From: Membranipora membranacea | Lineage: Eukaryota; Bryozoa; Gymnolaemata; Cheilostomatida; Membraniporidae | NCBI GenBank assembly: GCA_914767715.1 | Contig: OU612066.1 | Span: 35,934,283 to 35,998,282 of the forward strand | Length of the DNA: 64,000 bases | Direction: 5' to 3' | Part shown: positions 25,745 through 37,100 of the stretch, one piece after another | Numbering within the stretch: the stretch's first letter is position 1 | Layout: every line of letters begins with the position of its first letter | Notes under the pieces: generated by a model | The model's input: the letters and a program-made list of their open reading frames with translations, nothing else | Database searches by the model: none | What the model was told of the DNA's origin: nothing | Made by a program: the position numbers and the translations under genes

Positions 25745-25853
25745 CGCAGAAACCACAGAAACCACAGAAACCACAGAAACCACAGAAACCACAGAAACCA
25801 CAGAAACCACAGAAACCACAGAAACCACAGAAACCACAGAAACCACAGAAACC
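25745..25853. repeat. 9-bp minisatellite (AGAAACCAC)n
   Basis: About 12 exact copies. Because 9 is a multiple of three, it creates open frames of repeated VVS, CGF or ETT triplets, which are artefacts. Confidence 0.97.
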
Positions 25854-26944
25854 TGCCTCCTTGAGTTTTTTTTGTTTTGCTGTTTTGAACAAACAACAAA
25901 ACAACAAAAACTTAAAACAAGCAGTCAAACATTGCGAAACACTCAGCTGTTTTGGAGAAGACCTGTGTTGGCTTGGTTCATAAAAATCAAGGGTTTGGGA
26001 GTCTTTGTTTGTTTGTAGTGTGAGACGGATTGAGTCTACCTATGCATAAGGCTTATGATAAGGCCCCAAGACTGTCCTAAAACGCCTCAAGACTATCTCT
26101 CAATGTCTTTGGACTTCCCAAGACTGCTCTTCAGTGCCTCAAGACTGCCTCATAGCATCCCAAGACTGTCTAACAATGCCAAAGACTGCCCAACAACAGG
26201 TCTTACTATGAGCCTTTACGCACCCGTTGCTAATGACTGGCAGACAAGATGTCCTCTCAGAACTGATAAACAAATTGTAGTGGTCAACTACTTTCACTCT
26301 CTGAGTCCTCAAGCACTGATAACGTGACCCCTGGGCTTGCCCAAAGTGCAGTCAGCCTGTGGTTATTTTCAACTCTCTTCTACCACATCTTCTTGATTCA
26401 ATAAAGAGACCAGGGTTGTATCCATGAGTTTTGAAGTGGTAGGGCCAGGCGGGGTGGGTGCGGGAGGGGCACTTTGGGGGGTATGGGGTATAGAAAATTT
26501 TCAAAAAATCAGAGGCAGTTTTAAGGCATCTCAGCCTTTTTGAGAAGAAAATTGACAAGAAAATGTTGTCTTGTCCATGATTAGATTCGATAATTGTAAT
26601 AATGGTTTTGTGTGAGCAACTTGCCAACATTTTACTTTGACATGCTCAATACCTCTCTGCAACCAATTTAGAACATGCAAGATAGGCGGGTTCTGGAAAA
26701 CGCGGAAAGGCGGAAAATCAGTTTCATCGCGGAAAATCGTTTTTCACCTTGAATTTCATGATGATGCTAAAAAAAACTACTGGAAAGACATTGAGACATC
26801 ACAACTGTATCATATGAGTGTTTTTGGTAAAAATCAATTAAAAAAAATATTTTCCGCATTTTCCAAAAAAAAAAAATTTTTCAATTGATTTATACCCAAA
26901 ACACTCATATGATACAGTAGTGATGTCTCAATGTCTTTCCAGTA

Positions 26945-27089
26945 GTGGGCCTCTGGTATATTTAGTCTCGTTCCGCAAGGACCTGGTTAAGATGAAAAAA
27001 TTTTTTTTTCCACATTTTCCAAAAAAAAAAGTTTTTTCATCTTAACCAGGTCCTTGCGGAACGAGACTAAATATACCAGAGGCCCACTG
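26945..27089. repeat. Nested palindrome inside the composite element
   Basis: GTGGGCCTCTGGTATATTTA (26945 on) continues through GTCTCGTTCCGCAAGGACC to a T/A-rich loop, and the arm returns as an exact complement ending GGCCCAC at 27089. Confidence 0.9.
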
Positions 27090-27259
27090 TGTAATTGCAC
27101 ATCCCACATGCAGTAAAATGATCCCCCTCTACCTATTCAATAAGGAGTATAGGGGCAAGGGTATAGGGAGCGGCTTGAGTACCATGGGTCCCAGTACCTG
27201 TACACTAGAGGGGATAACCCTCTCCGCAATGAAGACTTAGACTGAAGTTATGAAATGTT

Positions 27260-28335
27260 GGATTAAGGTAATGTCAAAGACCGATCCGAATATCAACATA
27301 TCATATACCGTTGGAAAGCTGCCGAGCTACTGAAAATGAATAGCTGAACAAAAACTTGATTCAATGATGTTGTGTCATTTTAGGGAGGAATTGAGGCGGA
27401 AAACGCTCTTTTTGTCAATGCAGATTGAGCAGTCAAATTAATTGCAAGAAATTTCAAATCAGGTGGAATGTACACTTAGAGATTGCGTTCATCGTAAAAT
27501 TTGATTTTCTTTGATATATGACTAGTCTAAATTGACTTTTTACGTCACGCCATACAACGCATTTTTTTTGTGAAGCAGTGGAAATATGTGAAATTTCAAT
27601 CAATAATTCACAACAGATCATAGGCTCGAATCAAAATTAATTATGATTTTCTCTTAGAGTACTCTTCAAATGTCATACACATTGACTTTCAAAAAATTAG
27701 CTTGCATATTGCAATGACAGTAGACTCTCGAATACGGCTAATATTTTCGCCACCTTTGCATAACGCCAAACATAACCATTATTGTGGCCAAACAAAGTTT
27801 TTTTGACAGTTCTCACATACGAAGCCGCTTTCATTAACCATGGTGCACACAGGAAATGTCAACATAATTTTTCATTGCATCTTCGTTTTTCTTGAATTTA
27901 ACGCAAAAGAATGCCAAAAAACAGCTATTTTTAGGGACTTTTGAGGTCTTTTGAGGGACTTTTGAGGTGTTTTTTGGCATTCTTTTGCGTTAAATTCAAG
28001 AAAAATGAAGATGCAATGAAAAATTGTGTTGGCATTTCTTGTGTGCACCATGGTTAATGAAGGCGGCTTCGTATGTGAGAACTTTCAAAAAAACTTTGTT
28101 TGGCCACAATAGTGGTTATTTGGACAGCATGTTTGGCGTTATGCAAAGGCGGCGAAAATATTAGCCGTATTTGAGAGTCTACTGTCATTGCAATATGCAA
28201 GCTAATTTTTTGTAAATGACACAACGTCATCGAATCAAGTTTTTGTTCAGGTATTCCTTTTCAGTAGCCCGGCAGCTCCCCAACGGTATATGATATGTTG
28301 ATATTCGGATCAGTCTTTGACATTACCTTAAATCA
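27260..28335. repeat. Large two-part inverted repeat inside the composite element
   Basis: Outer arms are 27260-27384 and 28218-28335. Inner arms are about 27692-27950 and 27955-28216, meeting around GGGACTTTTGAGG. On the right the two arms are contiguous. On the left they are separated by about 300 bp (27385-27691), so one side gained or lost a segment. The inner arms are highly similar, with small indels such as an added GGACAGCAT. Confidence 0.85.
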
Positions 28336-29976
28336 AAAAGTAGTGTGACCTATAATAAGAATAACCCATGTTCCTCCGGCTAAATTCTCACCTGGACAAT
28401 TCAATATGTGTGGTGATGATTTCACCCTCAGTAAGACTCAAGATTCACTTGGTACACTGCGGTAAATACGAATGGCGGTCTCGCCAATAACAATGGAGCT
28501 TCAACAAATCATAAATGATGATCAGTCGACATAACCAAGGACTTAACTTTGTCTTGAACTGAATTTTTCTTTTAAATTGTTTCATCAAAGGAATTTCAAA
28601 CTCGAATATTGCCAAGCAATATTAATAAGAATTTTCGCAACTCTGATAAACTTACCTCCTCAATTTCTCGGATGGAATTATCCTCGCTCCTCTCGGCCGT
28701 AATGCAATATGTATAATTCTGAGTAATTCAATAACCTCATCAAGTTCTCGATATAGAATATACATTGATTATTCAATAATTATTCCAAAAAAATCCATCA
28801 AAGAAAATCGCACAAAACACAATCTTAACCAAAGCTGTTTGGTGTCTGTTTGGTGTTTGTTTGGTTTGGTGTCTCTGCAATTGTTTATATAGTCCCAGCA
28901 GATATCGTTCTTATTCGATCTTATTCGAGTCGATTACACTTCAACATTATTGCGTCATCTGTTTTGTGTCTGCAAACAATTGGTTTGTCATATTTTAAGG
29001 TGTTCTCAAACATTCCTGTTCCGGCAAAACTATTTTTCCTTCCAAAGTGCATCATTTTTCGCTATCTTTTTAAAGCAGTTCTCAAACATTCCAAATTTTA
29101 ATTTGCTTGTGGGTCTTCAAAGGAAGCAGCATTGACTAATCTATCCAAGACAATGGTCCTTCAACAATTTACTTTTTTTTGGTTTCCATCATTGATCGCC
29201 GATCTTTCTATTGTTTCTTCTCAGCATTGCTTGATAATGGGCATAAGACACCATAAAAGGAAATAAAAATTCGAGGCCCAAATCCAAAACTCAATGATCT
29301 AAAATAATCTCATCAATCAAATTATAAAAGTTAAGTATTATCAGTAGTAAAACATTATAAACTTAAAGTTCCAGACTAATGTTTTAAATGGATGGGGATG
29401 ATATCTTAATGGGTTACAGTTCATTTTCTATGCGTTGAGATCAACTTTTGAGGAAAAAAATATTTTCGGCATTTTCCAAAAAAAAAATTTTTTTCAATTG
29501 ATTTTTACCAAAAACACTCATATGATACAGTGGTGATGTCTCAATGTCTTTCCAGTAGCTTTTTTTAGCATCATCAACAAATTCAAGGTGAAAAACGATT
29601 TTCCGCATTTTCGAAAACGCGGAAAACGATTTTCCGCGTTTTCCAAAAATAATAAAACCTGAAATTTAGGCCTTTAAAAGATGGGGATGATATCTTAATG
29701 GGTTACAGTTCATTTTCTATGCTTTGAGATCAATTTTTGAGGAAAAATATATTTCCCGCATTTTCCAAAAGAAAAATTTTTTTCAATTGATTTCTACCAA
29801 AAACACTCATATGATACAGTGGTGATGTCTCAATGTCTTTCCAGTAGTTTTTTTTAGCATCATCATCAAATTCAAGGTGAAAAGCGATTCTCCGCGTTTT
29901 CGAAATTGTGGAAAACGCTTTTCCGCGATGAAACTGATTTTCCGCCTTTCCGCGTTTTCCAGAACCCGCAAGATAG

Positions 29977-32900
29977 GTATCTTTTTAGGCAGGCCATATA
30001 ACACAACGGGCCACCTGAGCACCTGCTATTGGCAAACATAAATAGAGTCAATGTGTATTAATAACACCTATGGCAATTTTATGAGTTTTTCAACATTGAC
30101 TTCTTGAAAAAGTGGTAGGGCCATTGCCCCCTGGCCCTACCTATGGATACACCACTGAAAGCGGCTGTGTTTCTTTTTCTACACAAAAATCACCCAGCTC
30201 TGAGTAATATTTATCAAAAGCAAAAGTTTTCGAAGAAGTAATACTACCTACGTCTAATGCCATATCTGTGAGATCAATGAACTTGGAGTTCATTGGCGAA
30301 ATGATATACTTTTTCTAAACAAGAGAATCACGCCAGCGTGTCCACACAACTCCTCATGTATGTGTATATACATATGTTGTATCAAAATCTCATGATAAAA
30401 TCAACGCTCTGTTGGTGCTGTGCTCATGCTGTTATTGCAACCCCAAATGACTATCTTTCTATGCATGGCCGTATATTCCGAAAAATCTGACCCACCACTT
30501 TTCACCCCAGACACAACTCGTGCGCGAAAATTTCGCGAACTTATACGCAATATTTGACATTTTTATGGTTTTTCACCCATTAAATCCAATTTATACCCAG
30601 AAATGGGGGTTTTATATGGAAAGAGCATGAAAAACCACCCTTAGGAGATGTTTTAAGGATGAAAATCCAAAAAAAGAAATTAAAAAAATAATTTTTTTCA
30701 AAAAAGAAAATTTAATTAATTTTTTTTAAATTCTAATTGAACCTACGACTTGTCGTGAGTCGTGGGTGGTAATATACGTAATATATTCTATGATGGGTTT
30801 AGAAGCCAAAGTGAGCACAACAACCCAAAATGTGCTTGTTTTGTACTAGACTAAGTTATGTTAATTTGCCTGCATTCTGAGTTGCTCCCGATCCACTGGT
30901 CACGCCGCGTAACTATTGGAAGGGAGCAACATGAATGGTGGCTATCGGATTAAACTTGATCTAGTTTGTACATGAACTCATTGGTTATCAAAGGCTCCCT
31001 CGGTTACAACTGTCATCTGGTTTCACTGGTGTAGCATACGGGAATCAATCTCCTACTTTTCACAGTTTCACCACCAAAGGAGTTTGGTATTTGGTAAAAC
31101 TATGCAAATTGATATATCATAAACTTAACAGTTCCTAGACTCCATTAATCATAGTATTTTCAGTTTCATGCTTGACAAAAGGCTAGTATTTAGGCTTAAC
31201 TGTTTACCATTCGAAGTTTATTTCCTTCTACAAAGCAAAACTGAAATTGTTCAAATTATGTATTTTGCAGAGTAATGGCTTAGCTTGTAAAAGGTCAACC
31301 TATTATATAGTATTACCTCTATCTGATTGGAGTGACTAAGAAAGGCCATTTGGTAAGTCTTATTTAACTGCCACAAAGACCTATGAGTAATCTTCTTGCT
31401 GCTAACCATAGACTTTATTATTGAGTCTATGCTGCTAACACATTTTGGTTGCTGCTCGAGTGGTAGTTGTCTGCTTAATTTAATTGATAAGACAACTTTA
31501 CTTACATTAGAAAGAAGATGCTGAGAATTGTAGTTTTAGAGAATTCTGATACTGTATCCAATACTATCACTAGATTTCTACACAAAGGAAATTTACCTCA
31601 GATGGTTGACTCTACTTTAGCCGTCTCCTAACTGAAAACGGGAACACAACTTCTTCATGAGTAACTGATTATCTGCATATGTTCCTTAGAGTTATTGGTC
31701 TATGGTATGATGCTCTCAACTCTAGTTCTTGAGAGAAACAGGAATTCTGACAACCTGTCTCAGAACAGGCAGCCATCAAATTCCCCTCTAAAATTTTGTA
31801 CATCAAAATAACTTGCAGGTCTGTCTTAGGCACGGTACTGGTAATAGGGGTTGGCTCAGTTGGTTAGTGCGCCGGTCCTCAGCGCGCAAGGGTTGAAGGT
31901 TGTTAGCTCGAATCCCGCTGCAGTCTACTAACTACTGGGGATTGTTAGACCCCCAGGTGTGCTCCAACCTGCGATCAAACTTAGAGAAAATTGCCACAAA
32001 TATTGCGGCCTAGCCCCTAAGGCACCCCTATCTCGCCACCCATTTCTCGGGATGCGGTGAGTGTTGAAACCTTGTCTTTTTTAACCAACGTAATCCCTGA
32101 TACCAGCATAACCAACTCTGAGTCAGATGTGACCTAGCGATGTTTGTCCTTGTCAGGCTGTCTTTAACCTGAATCGATTGACATGAGGATTAGTTTCTCT
32201 TGTAGACACAATGACCTTTTAAACCCTTCAGGTGCAGCTTATCCAGCACTAAACTTTGAATTAATAATATCTGCATTCGGTTTGTTTTATCAGTATTATT
32301 GATACTATACTATTATAACAATCCTGTTATGATTACTGTCATCATTAGGATATTTTCTTATTATTTATTAATAATATTATAGTTTGCTGGCCTGGCCTTC
32401 ATAGTGCCAAGTATAAGTATATAGTGCACTTTCCTAGTCAGATAGGTCATTGATAATGTCATTGGCCGATCAGCCAATCATCATTCTCGATTATATCCAT
32501 CCACACTATTCAGTTTGAATAGTGTGTAGGAAAGGGTTACATGGATTCATTAGCGGATATCTGTGAATATAAATAGATATAGCAGGCTAATTATACTCAT
32601 TGTTGAGTTTTATATTAGAGCGATTAGTTTGGTTGTCACATTGTCTTAGGAGCTAATAAGTGACTAATATTTGAGACGCTTCGATCTGCGTAACCACCAT
32701 GCAGTCATTCAAGGAGGAAAAGCCAACAGAGTCGCTCAAGAAACGGTGAGAGTTGCTTGCTGTGATATTCTCTAATACTCCTGCATTATTTGCAGGACGA
32801 TTTGTGGGTTTCTTGAACTTGCTTGAGTTGTTAAATTGGGTTATAAAACCTTTGTTGAAAGTGATGTGGGCTGTGCAGACTGAGGTAGTAGAAAGTTTGC

Positions 32901-34101
32901 AGGCAGTTGCAATACTTAAACATTGTAAAGCAAGAGCATCAAATTTGTACGAGCTGTCTTTGCATATGTGATTCAGCCTGAGTTGTGAAAAAACTAGGAA
33001 AGGAAATGGATTGTGCAAGTTATCTCAAATACCTGCTGTGAATGATATTTGAGACTCAGATTTAGGTTTTACGTTTCTTGGTGTTGAGGGATGACATTCG
33101 TGTTAATTAAACAATCGGATGTAAAAAGATACCTACTTCGTCTAAAAACATAAACTGCCTGCCTGTAATATCTGCAAAGCTGTAAATGTGCTGTTTACTC
33201 AAGTCACAAGCTGAGTAGTATTGGGTTTCTATGAGTTGTTATCTGCTTCACCAAAGATTATAAATACTTGGCTTGGCTTCACTATGGTTGTGTGAACATG
33301 TCATAGTTACATAATTTATAATTGTGCACTGGTGGTTTCTGTGGTTGGGTTCCACTTACCGTACTTATAAGTAGATACAAAGAGTTAGTTGTTTGAGGAC
33401 GGATGATAACGAAATGTCACTACCAGTGACCCAGGCTAAGCACTTAAACTAACATAAAACATGTCCGATGTATGGGATTCCTCATGGTCATGTCGGAAGA
33501 TCAATGTGCATTCAGCTGATATCCTAGTGCTTGGGCTGGTGCTAGAAGTAAATCACATAATTCGGATGAATTTTCAGAAAGATTAGATGCGAGTTATATA
33601 TTCGTGACCAAATAGACCTACAAGAATTTTCAGGGCTGGACCTTGTTTTCCTGATGGGTGTAGCATGAAGGAAGGTCATTAGGTCGATTTCTTGGCCTGC
33701 GATATATTTCACTTGGCAAAATAAAGCTGGTTGACTCCCACCATAAGGCAATATTGCCCTGCCCAGTGAGAAATCTAAGATAATGTCCTCTCTTAACTGT
33801 TCTGTGTTACATTCTCATAAGGGAATCTTTAGGGACCCAAATGTGGCCGAGAATAATGTCAGTTCACTCCTTACTCCTAGCCAAAGAGTCTCAGACCGAA
33901 AGTCTGATGCCGAATCTGTGCACTTTAGTGAGTATTAGCTATAATAGTTAAATCTTCACACTTTCCAGGTCAATGATGATAACCAGGAGTATAATCAATG
34001 TGAAACTATTTAGGCATGGTGGGGGGGGAGGTAGGGCAGATTATCATGGACCCTGTGTTCTCTAGTTAGACTACATAACATTTATCTATAATTGCAGTAA
34101 A
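29977..34101. other. Long stretch without recognised genes upstream of the NTPDase gene
   Basis: I recognise no protein-coding exon. A SINE lies at 31847-32085. An A/T-rich self-complementary run is at about 30680-30730 and a small hairpin at 31408-31431 (CATAGACT to AGTCTATG). A splice acceptor just before the NTPDase start (TTGCAG at 34091-34096) implies that a 5' UTR exon of that gene lies somewhere upstream here. Confidence 0.5.
31847..32085 (+). mobile_element. tRNA-headed SINE, copy 1
   Basis: The head has A box TTGGCTCAGTTGGTTAGTGC and B box AGCTCGAATCC. It is followed by a body with CTACTGGGG and CCCAGGTGTGCTCCAACCTG, which is shared with the SINE at 38253. Such a shared non-tRNA body marks a SINE family and argues against a tRNA gene. 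Confidence 0.75.
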
Positions 34102-37100
34102 ATGGCGGCGAGACGGAGAAGTAACATATTCATAGCTTTGGCTGTCATATTTCTGCTTCTTGGCATCGGAGGTCTGATCATAGCCTGTGGAATGAAGTAC
34201 GCTACACAGCTCTCAAAAATGGAAGTAGGAAAGCTCAGTCAGATCATTCACATACTAACTATCATCTAGTTATCATTATCTTTTCCACCCTATATCAAAT
34301 GTTAATCTGCTTTGACTTATTCAGATTGATGATCTGATCTTGTACTTATAATCAGATCATTGTTATCTATGTCTGCAGACCATGCAAATCATGCACATCA
34401 TCAAATGGCATGATTGCACAATTCATATGTTCTGCATAACATTTTTTATGTAGTTATCATGCATCATTTAATAGAGACCTGCATCCAAGATTTATATGCA
34501 CTTGGTCGCAATTATGTTTCGATCATGTTGTAACGAAAAAGTAGGTATGTTAACTCATGTGTTCTGAGCACTGGTAGGGAAATTAAGTCTGACTGCAAAA
34601 ACAATCAACATCCCCTCATAGGAAATCTTTTGGGTAGACTTTTGGTTTTACACCCTGTGTCAATAATAATACAAATAACAAATTGCTTAGGCTATTATAT
34701 TATGTTAAATTTCATGAGATGCATGGAACTTCCGGTTTCCAAAAAATACTATTGTTCCTTAATCAGACATGAAGACATGACTATCACATTATTATTACTA
34801 AATACAAAGTTATTACTCTAAATGAAGGTGGGGATGGGGAGGGGTGATAACCTGCAACCTACATTGACTTTACCAACGTGTAACATGTATAGATTTGGAT
34901 AATATTGGTACAAGTTTGAAAAAATCAAAACTTTTTAAATCACAAACATCACTTCAAGAGCCTTTAAGGCCTAGCCGGAATCAACAAACATTCAGTGGTC
35001 TATACTCCCCCCCCCCCCTGCTATCTCTAAACTGACCATCTGTACCATGTCCTGTGTTATCTGGGATTATTGTGGTATTAAAAGATCAGTATTTTATCTA
35101 TGATATGTTTACAGTATGGTATAGTATTTGATGCTGGAAGCTCTCACACGTCAATGTATTTGTACCACTGGGATAGTGAGAAAATTAACAACACTGGCAA
35201 AGTAGAGCAAATTTCCAGCTGTGAAATAAAAGGTAGGTAACTCATAGACCCTTACCATTTCGTTATCTTAGAGTGGTAATGGGATTTCAGCGTAAAATGT
35301 AGCCTAGAAATTATGTGACCGATTTACAATGACATCCGCTGGGATTTTCAGGTCAGGTTGGCACACATGTTCAGGATTTAAGCACCGGATGAACCAGCCA
35401 TAAAAATATCACCTAGCTCACAGCCCAGACAATCAGATCATAATAAATAGTTATGTTTTATTTATGAAGCCTATACAGATAGTGCAGACAGTGTTAGTTG
35501 TGGTATTTCCCCATGAGATGTCGAGAGTTTTAATCAGAAATTCAATGGGTACAATATTTTCAGAATCAGATGATGATGGTGATGATGATTTGCTAAGTCA
35601 TATGAGTATTCACTGTGTTTACGAATTTCTTAACTATGGGATCATCCAATTCTTACAATGTCACTATCATGTCACAATGATTGTCTAACAAAAACAGTGT
35701 GAAAAAATAGATCACCATGATTCATAAAACCTAACTTCCTGGATTGGACAGCAATTCTAAAAAAACTGCTATGCAATCTATGTCAAGGGTCAAGTGCCTG
35801 TATAATATGAATGAACATTTTGTTGGCAAATGAGATATTGTGATAACATGCCTGTATCTGGGATACAAGAAATAATGATTTGAGGTCATTATGATGATCA
35901 GATAAGCAGATATCACTGACCACTAAATTGTGAACTGTGGGTAGACAAACCTCTAAAAGCCCCATGCAATATACTAGAACCAGAGACTATAAATATAGAT
36001 ATATATCTATAGTCTCTGCTAGAACCCCACTTGGCTCTCTTTACTGTGCTGACAAATATATGACAGGATGATGTGCTCAACACTCCAATGGTTGTGAATG
36101 CATGGATGATGGCCATCCTTTCACCTGTTCATCATTTGGAAGTTTTCCATGTATACTGTTGGATGTGTAACACTTGTGGTAATAATGTGAGGGCACCTGC
36201 ATAGTGACTTCTGCTGTAAACTGTGGCAGTACTGCAGCTGTCTGATATACTAGGCTCAGTGGAAATAGTGGCAGCTCGTCAACATGGAATTATGTCATGA
36301 GACTTGACCCTGGTACGACTTGTCTGGATAACATATTGTATCCAAGTGTTGCACCAACCCGCAACCCAAGGGTCTGTCCTATGATCCCCTTCAGACAGTA
36401 TGGGCCTGGTAGACACTTGAAAATGATGAAATTCATGGAAAACAACACTGGGAGTCATTTAGAAATTACAAACAAAGCATTTCATACCACTATACCAACA
36501 AAAATTCAACATTTATGCCATAATATTACATCTCACTCCATATAGTAAGTTTTGTTCAACCAAGAAAAGAGCATACTTCAGTTAAAGTTCATGAGAAGTT
36601 TCTTTTGCATATTGCACATGGTTTCGTACAGATTGAATGGATACATAGCATACTTAATTTATATTTGTTATACTGGGATATCCTGCACCACACAACAATA
36701 AGTGATAGCCTATTTAAAAAGGATTAGAACGATTTTTAAGCAATATTGACTCAAAGAATGTCACTACATTCAATTAAAAATTAATCGATTGGTCATGATT
36801 TACTGCATCATGACCTCTATGATACACTGCAGTTCTGTAACTTTATATAACTATCACTCTCCCACGCCTATCCTTACAAAAGATCAAAGACTTTGGTGTT
36901 AGGATTACAAGAGCTGAATACCATCTACAACCTATCTATAACATGTCCAGATTAATGCCCCACTTTAACTGTCCAATATATCATATTTCTGCATATTTTG
37001 TGGGTGGGAAAGCTTCCCATGTCTGATTTGCAGTTTTTGATGGTATGTCACTTTTGATGAATTTTAAAGGAATACAATTTTAACAGAGCTGCATTGTTTG

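Larger units (their letters stand above)
24850..26678. other. Repeat-rich stretch without genes
   Basis: Contains a short repeat of GACGAGACCGAGAC at about 25225-25295, a tRNA-like SINE head (25608-25677), a 9-bp minisatellite, a partial MITE (25853-25968) and a degenerate CAAGACTG-type repeat at 26065-26195. No protein-like frame was recognised. Confidence 0.55.
26686..29969. mobile_element. 3.28-kb composite fold-back element with 7-bp target-site duplication
   Basis: The ends are inverted: GCGGGTTCTGGAAAACGCGG at 26686 and its complement ending at 29969. AAGATAG directly flanks both ends (26679-26685 and 29970-29976). Inside lie several more inverted repeats: a hairpin at about 26776-26945 whose arms match the interior of the right end, a palindrome at 26945-27089 (arms of about 56 bp) and a long palindrome at about 27260-28335. 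The right end is doubled as a direct repeat (about 29387-29640 and 29683-29969). The centre (28340-29380) has no protein-like frame. The element is non-autonomous, and the superfamily is unknown. Confidence 0.8.

Noticed and set aside
25640-26018. Open frames with repeated VVS, CGF or TET triplets on both strands
   Set aside because: They are translations of the 9-bp AGAAACCAC repeat.
28850-29135. Hydrophobic open frames in the centre of the composite fold-back
   Set aside because: No similarity to any transposase or membrane protein I know. AT-rich sequence easily gives such frames.
31847-31925. tRNA gene
   Set aside because: A and B boxes are present but there is no pairing acceptor stem, and the body is shared with another SINE copy.
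35464-36545. Several short open frames in NTPDase intron 2
   Set aside because: No similarity, and the flanking exons already join without missing family sequence.
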